Shown one piece after another: positions 49,679-63,176 of a DNA stretch of 64,000 nt. Position 1 is the first letter of the stretch, and every line of letters starts with the position of its first letter. Both the position numbers and the translations under genes were made by a program. The notes beneath the pieces are model-generated. The model was not told the DNA's origin. It made no database searches and was given only the letters and a program-made list of their open reading frames with translations. Origin of the DNA: Apodospora peruviana (lineage: Eukaryota; Ascomycota; Sordariomycetes; Sordariales; Lasiosphaeriaceae); NCBI GenBank assembly GCA_033439685.1, contig JAUEDM010000006.1, forward strand, positions 1,736,001-1,800,000. Direction: 5' to 3'.

Positions 49679-52600
49679 CCTGGTGTAAGTGGAAGGAGGC
49701 AACAAAGGAAATAAAACCAAGACACGGTGCAGAAGGCGGTATGGCCCAGGAGGCAAGTTGCAGCAGAATGTGAAGAGTAAGACTCGGGGGATGGGAGAGG
49801 TGGAAATAACCTTTATTAGAACAAGCTGGAGGTGGCGGCCAGCCCAGTGGTGGGAGTAGAGGGGGAAACAGGCGGGGCGTGTGGTGATGAAACGTTGAGG
49901 TGACAAAGTCCAACCTCATTTGGCCATTGGTCCCGCGCAAATAAATACTTGCTAAGATAGGTGTCGACCGGTTCGACTGAAGTCGAGCGAGCCAAGAGCA
50001 GAAAAGTAGGTAACGACACTCGAGGCGGAGCTAAAGCGGGAGGGACGAGGGACCCTGGCTCCGTTGTTTTCTGCCCCGTCTGTATCTCCCGCTTTCCTGT
50101 GGGAATGCCACGCCGTCTGGACGACAAGAAGAGGTCCAGGGAAGCCCACGTCCAGATGGGCCCAGTGCGGTGATTTCGGAATTGGGAAGCGAACTGGAGA
50201 TCCCCCGAGACGATGACAGGGGAACAAGCGTCCTAGGAAGAGGTGATAGGTTCACCGTTGAGGGAGACAGGTGGACATCCCCGGGGATATTAGTATCTGA
50301 TTTGGAACTTGGAGAGATTGACGCAAGTGTTAGAAGGGAGATCGAATCCTGAATAGCAATGAAGGTGATAGCCTGGACGAAGGCAGTCGGGAGAAGAAGC
50401 AGACGGTCAGACAGTAAAGACTAGTGGAGAGGGATGGCCAAGTAAGGTAAGGAGAGAGATCGCGGGTCAGCAGAAACCCATATAAGATGTGCTGCTCCAG
50501 GAGGTTGAAATTCCAAGCCAGGCACCACACCCGGTGCAAAGAGGGAGTTTGTTGGGAGGGACAGGTGGAAAATTATGGCATCCTGTTCATCGATCTTAGC
50601 TTGACTAACTCGACCCTGGGAGACCTCTGCAACAGTGCAACGCCTGCTCGTCCACGCCACCGGGAACATGAACGACAAGGCTGGCAGTTGTCAGTTTGGT
50701 ATGTTCTGTTAGGGCCCTGCTGGTTCCATTCCTCCCCTCGTTCCAGACGTCGAATGTGGTAGCGGACCAAGGCCGTGTGAGAAGCACAGGGCGCGCGAGC
50801 CGGGGGGTGTGGTGTATGTATGTACACTGATCGATGCAGGGTGTCCGCCGACCAGACGGCCAGCGAATCAAGGACTGGGGGAACAAGACTGGGGAGATGC
50901 AAAAAGATACGGATGCAGAGTCACCCTCCACCATAACCGAGTTAGTACATCTCGTCGAGTCGTCAAGCCGGCTTTCGTCCCTCAGACGGTTGAGCTGCCT
51001 AATGCGGCTGGCCTCGCCCAGCCCGTTGATTAAGGAAAGCCATGCCAGAGCTGGTCTTGGGACGTCGAGAAGCGAAGAGAGGAGAGAACATATCTGTGAC
51101 AAATCCAGCCATAATTATCAAAGGAAAGTTCCGTTCAGCGCCGAGCCGAGAACAGCTATAATGCCTGTTTCTAGGCGGCAGCAGGCTGATGGTAATCCGT
51201 ACTGTACATACCGTTCCCGAATTTGGCGGTCGAAGCAGGACCGTTGGGTTCGGGCGCAGATGCGAGCGAGTTAACCGCGCAAGGTGGGAAGGGAGTTGGC
51301 GGTACCGCCCGTCTAACGGCTAATGAGGAGGCGCTTCGGCTGGAGCCCAAGATGCGATGTTGTGCCTCAAATGCACATGGGTCAGAGCAACCGAAGAACA
51401 GTGGAGAGGCTATAGTGTCCGATATCGTTGGGGTTTTCAGCACCGAGACTTCAAGAGTAAAATTCTGGCCACTAACACCGAAGCATGGTAGATGTGGCGG
51501 GTTCATACTTCCATATAGGGGAAGCCTGGTGTTTAGGTCTATTCCCTCGACTACTTCTGGTGCAGATGAGAATCACTGTGTGGACATGGCTGTCTATGTA
51601 GGTAAGTAAGACTGCAAGTCATGCCCATGAACATGGATACGGTATGCACACATCTCGCAGAAACAGGTTGCGCCGTCCAGTGTCCCAAGCTGGACGCGAG
51701 GGTGGCCGTTAGGCAAAGCATTCTGAAGTACTTGAACGCCTCTGCTTCACCGGTCTGCGGGACCGGTGGGCCTCCGCTGTCTTTGGACGACACCTTAGGC
51801 TCATGCTTTGACTTTCAGCGTTGATGGATGGGGAGCGGCCGGGCTCGTTCAGACACGGCGGGCATGGTGATGATGCTGAGCAGTGAGGGTTGCAGCCGAT
51901 CTCGCGCTTGCAGCCGCAAGACGAGTGTCGTGCCATGCCCTGATGCCATGGGGCATGAGCCATGGGCCATGGGGGATGCCAGGTGTGCCAGATAGGGAGT
52001 GGAGTTGGATGACTTCTGCCGGAGTCAGGGTGGTGCAACTAGGTGCAGCAGCCTGCGTTAGTTATCCTTTTAGGTCGATTTCTTGCGAGACGGAAGGAGT
52101 CAGTGGCTTCCGGCGGGGTCCCTGGACCCTCTGAGACTTTAACAACTGCTGGAAACAGTGGAAAGAGAAGGGGCGATGACGAGACCGCCACGAACACATC
52201 CATGGATCCACAATCCGCAGTTGAGTTTGACGGGCCAAACTGGCAAACTAGAAGTGGCAGTCCGGATTCTGTGCCCACTGGCACCCGGCATTGGAACTAA
52301 TAACCTGCCTCCTGTCTTGCTCTTCATTGCGGAATACGGATACCATAAGATATAGGTAGATCAGATCAGGCAAGAGCGCATTCAAGGAAGAAGCTGATTT
52401 GGAACGGGCCATCCCATGGACAGGTGCAATTTGTGCCTGTACTTGTGCCTGTGCCTGGCATGACACGCCGGCACTTCCCCTATAGCAAATGTCATTTATT
52501 GAGATCAAAAAGCCCGGGACGAACTGAGAGTTCGGGATGCCCCAACCAGACTTGGTGGATGTGTGGATGGGGGGGTGTAAACACCCCGCCAGGGTTTTTG

Positions 52601-55600
52601 GTTATTTTAAGGTAAGTACGCCGCACGGCCAAGGGTAAAAAAGAACAGACGGATGTATTCCGTACATACGTGTACCTCCACCACCGGTTTCGCGTCGAAC
52701 TCACTGACGCTAGTCCACGTCAGTAAAGGGTGTGCTCGAGCAGAGCAGGTGTGGACAGGTGGTAACGTTGGCTAAGTGGTCCGACCGCAGGTGTCAGTAC
52801 TCCTGTTCACATTACATAAGTATGGTAGGCACGTACCTAGGTACTTAGGTGAGCTGTAATTAAGGTGTTTCTGCTGAAATATCACCCACAACAAAGCGCT
52901 CAGCGGCTCGCTCTGACGATGATCTGGGGGATTTGCATCCGCAACAACAACTGAACGAAACGCAACGCCAGACCACGCAGCACCCCGCGAGATGAGGTGC
53001 AGCGGAGTGTGGCAGGGCAAGGATAACCTGGCCATCCTTATGCGCAAATTCCGTGCTAGGACACAGATCAGACCAGACAGACCTGGTGTATGGGCAGGCG
53101 CGCTGGGGTTGTGCTGACGCTTTTGGACCGGTGCTTCTTGATGGCTGGCCAGGACGACAGAAAATCGAAGGAGCAATGTTCTGACCTGCTCGACTGCATC
53201 CAAAGCATTGAAAACACGCCTGGTCCGCGTGGACGCCATACCGTACGGATTATGCTCCATAACACCAGCCTCCACACAGTTCCAACACACGTCTGCACCT
53301 GCCTTCTCTTGTATCCCGTATCTGTACCTCGGGCAGGTTGGGTACCTACCTGCCTACCAGGTAAAGTAAGGTAGGTAACTTGGTAGGTTCCAGGTTGGCA
53401 GGTACATTTCCTCTCAGTCCTCCATCTCAGGACAGCGAGACCGGCAAGTGCGCTCCAGACTGTCAACGGTACAGACTGTACGGGGCAAGTCCCAACATCT
53501 GCACACTGCAAATTACCTTCCAGGTTACCTGGTAATCCGTACCTACGTGCGCAACGTTGACGCCTGCTCCTTCCAGGTTCTATCTTCCACAAAAGAACCT
53601 TGATGTGATGGCAGCTGCCTGTCACTATCCTTCCTAGGGACGAGCTGCATTCCCAACCTCAAGCCATGGCCACCACGTCAAATCTCCCAGTCGTGTCATC
53701 AAAGACAAAAATGCACACAGACGTCAAGCCTGAGAATCACATCTAATATGACCCCCATCATCACTGTCTCAGAATGCCGTTGAGGGAGGTCTTCATGGAT
53801 TCAAGTTGCTTTCCCATACCGGCTCCCGCCGTCTCGAGACCAACATCACCACCCAGTCCGAGGCCAAAGGACCTCTGCTTGATCACACAATGGTGACATC
53901 AACCCATGGGGTTCTGTCTCTAACACCCAGCCCTTCGGTGATGTTTGATGCCGGAGCTTACACTACTAACTGGCTGGCGGAGACGCAAAATCATAACACC
54001 GCGAGGCAGGTGTGAGGACCTGCAGCTTTGCAAACAAGAAATGGCTCACACGATTTGCTGCAATACTCCCTGGCCCTTGGCCACCCTCGCCACCAACGAA
54101 AGATGCGTTTCGCTCTCGCGGCCCATGATCTACTTCTGGGGCTTGTTCCCGATGTCTCTCTTCGGCACGAACTCACACATTGCCTGTCCTCCAGACGCCT
54201 GTATATGCACCAAGTTCAACCACCAACCATCTTCACCTTCACCTACACACTTCAATCTGCGCCGAGACATATTCACGGTATATATACCGACCAAGATCAA
54301 TGGCGTCTGGAACTATCCACGGATTCCCAACACATCCCCCCCGGTCACATGACAGGGCTCACAGATGCTGCACAACTTTGGTCCTTCGAGGCCGACATAT
54401 GAAGTTAAACACGTTCGAGATCCGCCTCAGTCACCCGTTAGTCCTTCGGCACATGTACCCTGACATTCACACTTTGGCTTTGACAATATCCCCGTCTTCA
54501 GTCGTTGTCTCTCAATCCTAATGTTGAGAAGGGTTTCAACCAGGACGACGGTTACTTGGGCCCTACTTGAAGCTCAACCTTCAGCAGCCGGTGCTGGGTC
54601 GGCTCGCGAGGACGAATGCGATACCACCTGGAATACGTCTCGGCCAGTATTTCGAGGGTCGCGATGCACTCTTGCCAAGCAGCACAGCTTGGACAGTTGG
54701 TCTTGACTCGCCTTGTGTCTTGCTGATACTACGGACTGTCCAACTGTAATCACATGCTTAAGGCAGCACCATGTCGGGAACGGGATATTTCAGTACGACA
54801 TTGTCACCCATGGACTCCCAACCAGGCGGTGCTGTCACACACTGGCTTCCTGAAATCATCTCCCAGCGTTAAACTGACACTGAGCAGGTAGCTGTAGCTG
54901 AGCGACGTAATTCCCGACCAAAACACCGCCCTATACAATAACACTTGAACGACTTTCACCTTTCCGGTCATCTTGAGCGAGAGCATGCGGTGCCATTAAG
55001 AACCCGATTCATTTCATTCCGGAGCCATATAAATATTCCGCCAATGATGGCGCCCTCAGGAACGGACAGAGGAGTTGTACACGCCGTGGCGCAACCTCAA
55101 GCTTACGTGGTGTTTATTGAATCTGATCTCATAAGAGTGTCTTCGTTGTCGACAAATGATATGCGTTCAGGCTTCGATTGTTTGAGCACAGTCCACCCAA
55201 CCCCCAAGCTCTGGGACCGACAGGGAATCTGGTGGCGCTCGCAGGGATTTGCGTACCCCAGGCATTCTGGGATTTTGGTTCGATTTCCTGGAAACCAAGA
55301 CAATCTGAAACAAGACACACTTCTTTCTTGCGGACCCACCGTCAAAAAGAAGCTCATGTCGAAGCGATGTCACACTGTGTGACTTTCTACCAGTTTGTGA
55401 TAGCTTCTTCCCCGTATTGTCTTCCTGGAAAGCTACCCGTATCACAGAAGCAACATGTCGACCGGGCTTGCCACGATTGACATGGCACCTGTCATGGCAT
55501 GCGAACTTGCCAAGACATCCATCAGCCAAACCTCAAAGACGAAAGCGAAATATTTCTAGAAAGTTGAGATTCAAAGGCGACCAAAGACCCCAAATGAAGT

Positions 55601-56647
55601 CCGCAACCGCAGTCCTGAGTTATGATGGGCCTGGCACCAAAATGTGTGGATACAGTCGGTTCCCTCCATCAACGCCTCATGAATATCTTGCATTTCCTAG
55701 CTGTTCAAACCGGCAGGCTTCTGGAAGTGGAAGTACGAAGGATACAAACTAGCGTGCAGTGCGTGTCTGCATTGTACATACACGCGTTCGGGCGAAACCA
55801 CACGGGGCATTTATAATGATTTCAAGGTCTCGACACCTAATTGGACAATGGTTTGACCTCGACTTGACAGGTCACAGGACACTTCATCCCCAGAAGATGG
55901 GAGCCAGCTTCTCATCTGACAGTCAACTCGTATGAACGCATAGCTTACCTTTGAGATAGGAACTCGGTATCATTCAGCGTAGCTGCGAGGCGCCATCGTT
56001 GGCCAGACTTGCGAATGATTGGAAGCCAATCGGGACCCTACGGAGCCATACTTGATCAGCAAGGCGACTTGAACCGGCCACCGACCCAGCTCCGCTATGT
56101 GAGGCGCATAGGCGCGCATGCTGTGGTATGGTGTTCCTCGAAACATGGTGAATAACATGACAGCACCTTCCAACTTACCAGGCTGGAAGCGCGTCACTTC
56201 CTTCATTCCGCCAATGCTAAACTTCGAGGTGAGTCAGGCGCAGTGATCAAGAGTCTGTCACGCAAGTTTGTTTCGTATCGTTTCGTACGTGCGCGTCCAC
56301 TGGGATACTGGTCGGAGTGCTTATGTATACCACCTACTGCGATTTTGTGCGGAATCATGGCCGTCGGGCACTGCCGTCTGACAGGACTTGGAACGAGATC
56401 GTGCCGACTGGCGGTAAGAGAACACTTTGGACGGAGTTCCGATGATGGGGCATTTGCGTCGCACAAGCTGCCTCGATGAAACAGAAAAAGAAAAAGACGG
56501 CTTCGACTAGCTTCAGCGGCCGAAAGTTGCATATGGGATCTAGCATACGCAGCCCCAAGGTGCCCTACCGAGTCCGCATCTCGTGTCGAGCTACTGGCCG
56601 CTGGCAATCACCCGGTTGCTTGCTTACCGGATGCAGGTGGAAAAGGG

Positions 56648-56680
56648 CGAGGGTCGCTGCTGCGAGGGTCGCTGCTGCGA
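56648..56680. repeat. Two-copy tandem repeat, 15 bp unit
   Basis: The unit GAGGGTCGCTGCTGC occurs twice in direct tandem, followed by a partial third copy (GAGCG). It lies in the gap region and probably reflects slippage. Confidence 0.7.
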
Positions 56681-58083
56681 GCGGCTTGGTCCTGGGCGTC
56701 CACACGTATCTGTCTTTGGTCTGAGACGGTGGCTTGAGGCAAGCCATCCCGACTCTGGTCTATTAATCTCCCGAGTACAGAGACGGCCTCCAAGGTGCCG
56801 GAGAATTCGAACGGATCTCCAAAGCGGTCCGCATCAACGTGCGCAAACTTGGCCGGGCAGGCCTCTATCACAAAAAAGAGGCTGAAAGCGGGAAAGGGGT
56901 GGAGTTTCAACGGGCTGCTGGTCGTTGCTTTTCGGGATGATCTTGCAAGAACGGCGCCGGAGCGGGTCCGATGATCGACGAGGTTCAGAACGCCGCACCG
57001 GGATGTTTCTTCCCCTTCTGTTCCATACACTGCACTTAACTCTGCTTCTCCATGACTTGTGCGACTTCGACGGCCCGCCGCTCTCTTTTTGCGCCCTTTC
57101 TCCTTTCTTCCGTCCCCTGGCCCAATCTTGCCATGGTGTGGACCGACTCCTCGGTCGAGTTACATCGGCCAGCCGTCCACCTACCTCCCCACCTTACAGA
57201 GAACTACACGTGCAACGCGGCCTGTGGTGTACCGAGGGAGCCATAATGTTGGATCTATGGGTCGGCAGGGGCAGAGATATGTACAGTTCCTGTCATTTCC
57301 CAAACCACGATCTGACAAACTCTGGAACCGATTTCCTGCCCGTGGACGATGGTGTCGGTTCGGCCGTCTTGGATCTTCGACACCCCGCATACTATAAATG
57401 GGTAAGCGCCGGGCTTAGTCTCGTTCTGGCAACTGTTCAGACGAGCCGGGCCGAGACCTATCACGATCAAGGGGGCTCAACCACACACCCTCGTGTGGGG
57501 CACCCGTTCCGTTCCCAAATGATGCTCTTCCGGTCGGTGAGGGAAGGTGAGCGGCCCGGCAGTATGTCTTTGGCTTGGCGCACTCAAGTTTGCTTTCTGT
57601 TCTCCACTAGCGTTAACGATAGGTGTACGTACTGTACTACGTCAGGTACCGAAGGTATGCAGCACCAGTTACCCATGCAGTAGAAGTCTGCTGAAGTTAC
57701 GGAGAGATTCACCTGTTTTCCGAAAGAAGCAGGAGAGTCGGCGAGCGGTGGGCTGTGATTTACATTTCTCCAAACTAACAAACGACAACTTTTCAGGTCT
57801 AAAGACAGGTGAACCACGCCATCTGTAATTCGGCTTGGGCCGATAGACGGGATGGCATATGAAGACACCGTGAAGATTTGTTCCATCTCCCGGTACGTGT
57901 CAACAAGCCTGCCGAGCCACGGCTTTCTTCCTCCGTTCGTCGGCGTCCACATGCCCGCCACATGCGTAACGCTGTCTCAGGCACGTTGCGAGACACGACA
58001 TCGGACTCGGTCGATCATTCGCCTCACAAGGCACACTCGGGCAGACGCAGTGCGTCCACGACTGCTTCGGAGAGCCAGTCGTC

Positions 58084-58101
58084 TTTTTTTTTTTTTTTTT
58101 T
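58084..58101. repeat. Poly-T tract, 18 nt
   Basis: An uninterrupted run of 18 thymines within the long gap. No retroposed sequence or target-site duplication was recognised beside it. Confidence 0.85.
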
Positions 58102-60174
58102 GGCTTTTGCGGCAGTCTACCTCCATCCTAGTCTTGCACGACGTGACAGGCAAGCAGCCTCGGAGTTGCTTAAGCCGCCAGCCGTGTTTCCCCGTATATG
58201 TGCGAACTACAATCCGGTCTGTGGGCCGTTTTTGCTATGCTCCTCTCATTGTTTGGCTCGTTTTCAGTTCTTCTTTGTCGGTCAGATAACCTCTTCTCGT
58301 GGTATTCATTGGAAAATAGGACGACCTGCCTTATCTAACTAACCGGCATTATCGACTGCTGTCCTATCTTCGCCGTGACAATCGATTATATGACAGACTG
58401 CCTGGCACTGCGTGCGTATGACAAATGGATCAATGCTAACTTATATGTACATGCTCATCTTACCTAGGTCTGAGATGCGCTGCCCGAATGGGATGGCAGG
58501 AGAGTACCAACCTTGGCTACTTCCTAAGCTATCATATAGATATCAGCAGATCGTGAGCTAGTGAGATATTTCAGTACGCCAATGGAAAAGGCAGCCCAGA
58601 AGCATGGCACAACATGTATAAGAGTGCCACATACTTGAAATTTGACCTGGCTCTGTTATGGTAGACAAGCCCCTTACCTCTTCTCAACTCACCATCTAGA
58701 ACTACTGCTTGTGACTGTCTCCATAACTACTCGCCACGAACGAACTATGAAACCAAACCCATTCATAACTCACTCCTGCATGGACTATACTGGCTTTTAA
58801 GAGCTTAATAAGTCAGGAAAGAGAATGAGACATCATGAGACTGTTCTGGTGGATCCAATGTTATCGCTGTGAGAAGCTAAGGTCTAAAGGGCCAGGACTG
58901 CAAAGAAGGTCTACAATCACCACGCGCTCAAATTCGAGGTCAACCTTGAATTGTTGGGACCATTGACAACCCTGGGTGGGTGCTACCTGCCTTGGTACTC
59001 TATACTCAACAAATGTGGACGTACGGAATACCCTAATTATACCCATATTTATGTTTCCTCTCCGTGTCTACCTGCTTTGATGATGGCAACCACTTCCCTC
59101 TAATTGTGCTACAATGACCAATATCTATGCGTAGTGCCTTGACCAAACCCCAACAGGGCATGCCACCGAATAGTAAGTAACCACAACCGAAAAGAAAATG
59201 GAGAAGAGGTACTGGAAAGCAAAGGAATATATATCATACTTAATGGACTTTTGGATGGTAATCAAACCAACGACCACTGTAAAGTGAAATATATTCATCT
59301 GATACTTACCTAGATGAACTGTCGTAGGTCACCAAAGCCAGCCAGCCAGAAATGCAAAAATCTTTCCCTCGTGCCAATCCATGAACACACTTTCCGTCCA
59401 GTTCTTACCTTACCTGACCCAATAGAAGCCAATTCCACACAACGTACCATAATCATAACCACTTGTAACAGGAATATTGAGGCCTTTTAATTTACAATTT
59501 ATCAACACTTAACGAGTTGGGTTCCCGTCCAATATAGGTAGGAACGTGACCCTGATACTGGTCACTGCTCTACCTCCAATCTCCCTATCTAGAGCTTGAA
59601 CTCGGAAACCGAGAGTAAAAGAGAAACCTTCGACTATCAAAACGAAAAAGCAAAGGGGTATAGGGGTATCAACGCAACGCGACCAATATGTGCCTGCCCG
59701 TCTGCCATCCGCCTTACATGGCAAAAGACGACCGTAAACAAAGAGCCCGAGAAGCCAAAGACTACCAATGATAAAACACCTGACAATGAAAAGAAGGGCG
59801 CTCTTTCAGAGTTCAGTCTGCCTACTCCTTAAGTCCATCCAACTCCGACCCAAAGGTCCTTAAAACCACCAATCCGTTTTCTTGCCACCCGCCCCAGAAA
59901 CGCGCAGTCTGACAAAGGAAATCGGTATGTGCCTGCTCAAGGCGAGATGTGGGTTGGCATAAAACCAAGACGGCAAAAAGAAAATCACCAGCCACCTATC
60001 CCGGCTGTCCGTCAGCCTCGGGGGTTCCCAGCAAGTCACTAGTCACGAACCATCGTTTTAGGTTCCCTGCCGAGCGCCAGCGGGAAAGAGAAACAAAAGA
60101 AACAACACCACGTGCGAACTGAATCAAGAGCTCCAGCTCGTAATCCTTGCGCGCTGTGCCTGGAGGGAGGCTAC

Positions 60175-63100
60175 CTAAACCTTTTCCTTCTTCTTATCCT
60201 TTTTATCCTTTTCCTTGCCTTGGTGCAATTTCCACTCGGCCTTGGCCACCTTCATGAGGAGATCCTCGTCTTTGATCGGAATCCAGGCCGTGAGCGCCTT
60301 CATGGCGTTCTCAAAATCAGAATCGAGCAACACTTCCCTCAGCGCATCCATAAGCGCTGCGCTGGTTGCGTGCAGGATATCAAGACCACGAGGGTTTGTA
60401 GTATCATCTGGCGTGGTCGCGCTACCGCTCTCCTTCGCTGCTATCGCTGCTGCAGCAGCTTGGCTCGAAGTTGCGGTATTGGGAGGGATTGTGAGACTGG
60501 ACCCTTCAGGCGGACACTCGCCCAGGAGCATAAACACGTCCCAGACCCGCAGCTGTGCGGGAAAAGGGATGGAGAGGTTGAACAGCGTCAAGTACCATCT
60601 CGTGCCATACGCTGTCGGGTCGATTGCAAGCTCGGTCTGTGACTTCATCGTTAGTATTCTACCTCTAATAACAAGGCAAGACCAAAAGGACTCACAAGCT
60701 TGCTCGCCACATCCTTCCCGCCCAGCCAACGTTGCTCAAAGTCCTGAAGCGCGGACATCAAGCCGGCAAAGCCAGGTTGGTAGAGTCGTTGGAGCCCACG
60801 ATACTTCCACAACCGCACAAGCATCACAAAACACCTCTCCTCGTCGTAGTAGCAAAGCAAAGTAGCTGCAAGTGAGGCCATGCCCTGGACGTAACCCGTC
60901 TCGGGAAAATACAGAGAAATGGCGTGTAACACTCTGAAAAGCAGACGTTGTCCACCGCGGTATCTCTTCCGAAACATGACGTGCCCATTCACCGTCCTAG
61001 GTACGTCGAGATCGATCTGGACGTCATCAGGCGACGCCACTTCCTGTAGTCTCCTAAACTCGGCCATGAGATGTTGCTCTGTATCGGTGCATCTCCATGC
61101 TTTTGCGCTCGAGGCAAGAAACGAAAACCAGGCGGCTGAACGCCAGCAGTCCGGTATCCCTTTCCAGGTCCGTTCGACTAATTTTTGGTTCTTATTATCG
61201 AATTCGAATTCCATGCCCTCTCCAGCTTTCCCCTTACTAACGACTTTCGCCATCTTCCTCCATTTCTCTGATCGCCCCGCTTCCTTGCGCTTCGAGGCGT
61301 CGGCAACCTTGCCGGTCTTCTTTTCTTCCGCAATGTCTGATAGCCCGGGCTGTAACGCCAGCATCTCGCCTGCCTCGTCCATCCATCTCCGGTCTCTATT
61401 GTGCGGCAATCGATTTGTGGCCGATCGTATAGAGGAGCGCGTTGACCGTCGAGACGCCGTCGATAGTTCGGATGTGAATGTGTTCAGCGATCGAGCCGAC
61501 ACTTTTCTGCTCGGCGGGCGCAGGCCGCCCGGTGACGACGAATAGGCCGAGCCGGGCCGCTTTACCAGGACGTTCCGCTTTCTAGGGGAGAACTGCACCG
61601 ATTTCAACTCAGGTGTCTCGGATCTGGATCCCGGTCTCCTCTGCTTGATGAAGCCGTAACGGTCCACATCGGCGCCTTCGACATCCTCCCAATCCTCCAA
61701 GCCACCCGCACGCTCATATTCTCCCTTGATCTGACTATCTCGTGGCGATAAGGAACTGGCCGATCGTGGCGTAGCTATCGCTAGCGTATGACTGGTGGTA
61801 GGCTGGTCGCCGGACGGAGGGTTTGCTGGAGAACTTAAAGGAGAAGAACTAGAGCCGAGAAGAGGCCTGTTAGCATCAAGCGGGTATATTTCCTGGAGAA
61901 TCAAAGGAAAGCCGTACACAACATTCTCTTCCTCGTCTGATGGGACCTCCTCCGTGGGCTCTAGACGCTCGCCAGACGAGACGCGACCCCCATCTTGCCA
62001 GTTCAGGCCATCGCCAGAATCATAGAGCGATCTCACCTTTTGGGATTCCCTTTCCACATCCATCGACACGACGCGGATGCTAGGTATCGACGGCGACTCT
62101 TCCTTTGTTGATGCACGCGGTCCCTCCTCGGTCGCGTCGCCGCCCGGCATTACCCCTGTATATTCGGGTGCAGGTGCCGGGCTTGCGACCGGGTCTTCTG
62201 ATTTCGCCATGGAAGATGCGGCCAGCATGTCAGCGCGGCCGCCAAACATAATACTGCCTCGTTTCGAAAACGACAAATTGCTAAAGTCGTCCCAGAGGCT
62301 GTCCTCGGGAATGGGGGTTGTAATGGGCATAAATTCGGTATCTATTGTTGGCTGAGGTGAGACGGAACGACGACCCCTGCCGGTCAGGGACCGTGCTGCA
62401 GATTTGGGCGAATCGGGAGGATTAGGCGAGCCCCGCATGGTGGCGGGAGGCGCATCCGGGGATGTAACCTTGTCGTCGTCGCCAAGCGTCTTCTTGCGCA
62501 ACCGTTTTGCTCCCAAGCTACTCACAGACCGGAGGCTGAATGACTTTCCTATCTTTTGGGTAAACGAACTCGTCCGCGAGGGTGACTGTGAATGCTGCGG
62601 CGGTGGCTGCGTATGTGTCGACTCGGAGGGTGGCTCAGTTTCGGTCTGCTGTGGTGTTGCCGGGCGCGGTGGTGGACAAGTCGAAAGCCTCAAGGGAGCC
62701 GGACGAAGAGACGCGTTGGCTTCCTCGATGGTGGGAGACGCGGGGCCGCTAGTCTGCTGCTCATCGACCGAATACACCGAAGGCGCGTCGGAAACGTCGT
62801 CTAGGATTTTCTCATACACCAAAACGTCGTCGCCCTCTTCCCGGATCGTGACGGACGATGAGGTTGGAGCGAGTCCCGAGTCCCTCCTCCAGTCGTCAGC
62901 GTGCGCGTAATGCGACCGCTGTGTCCGGAATAGAGGGTGTTCCTCTTGCGGTGGAGGAACAGGCGGTGCGGCGACGACGATAGGGATGCCTGAGGAGACG
63001 GTGAACTGAGGCCGCGTCATGCGCAGAGGGTTCCGCGGAGGAATGGGAATTGGCGGCTCGGCCTGCTTCGTTTGCTCGTAGCGGAGAGCGACCAGGCCGG

Positions 63101-63176
63101 TGTCCTCTCGGAATGCGGCGAGTCGTGCTGCCGGCCGCGTCTTGTGGCGCATGCTGGGGATTTTCTGAGGTGCCAT
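60175..63176 (-). CDS. TBC-domain Rab GTPase-activating protein
   Basis: Exons 63176-60696 and 60636-60175 join in phase (GTGAGT donor, TACTAAC branch, ACAG acceptor), giving 980 residues. The first 630 residues are disordered, Ser/Pro-rich and probably phosphorylated. The TBC domain starts near residue 670 with the WKGIPDCWRSAAW block. Both catalytic fingers are present: the arginine finger in IDLDVPRT (R727) and the glutamine finger in GYVQGM (Q764). The domain continues through DEERCFVMLVRLW and, in exon 2, YGTRWYLTLFNLSIPFPAQLRVWDVFM. Such proteins accelerate GTP hydrolysis on Rab GTPases in vesicle traffic; the target Rab cannot be read from the sequence. The C-terminus is Lys-rich (KEKDKKDKKKEKV). 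It may be cytosolic and recruited to membranes by its N-terminal region. Confidence 0.94.

Larger units (their letters stand above)
49679..60174. other. 10.5-kb region upstream of the disordered-protein gene
   Basis: No frame in this region matches a known family or shows consistent exon structure. The longest open frame (56925-57683, 252 codons, plus) has no recognisable motif and is probably chance. The first kilobase is likely the leader and promoter of the gene at 49678, and contains several short upstream frames. GTAGGTA-like repeats (53340-53400), a T18 run and a two-copy 15-bp repeat are present. I see no transposon, tRNA or rRNA gene. Confidence 0.5.

Noticed and set aside
53990..54520. 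Overlapping plus-strand frames that looked briefly like a spliced gene.
   Set aside because: Three frames are equally open, and none keeps protein-like character across plausible splice sites.
54945..55382. 145-codon open frame on the plus strand.
   Set aside because: No family feature, signal peptide or splice partner; overlapping frames of similar size exist on the other strand.
56925..57683. 252-codon open frame, the longest in the 10.5-kb gap.
   Set aside because: No conserved motif, low-complexity arginine and proline use, and overlapping open frames on both strands; likely chance.
60215..60865. 216-codon plus-strand frame.
   Set aside because: Antisense to the two exons of the TBC gene and crossing its intron; no independent support.
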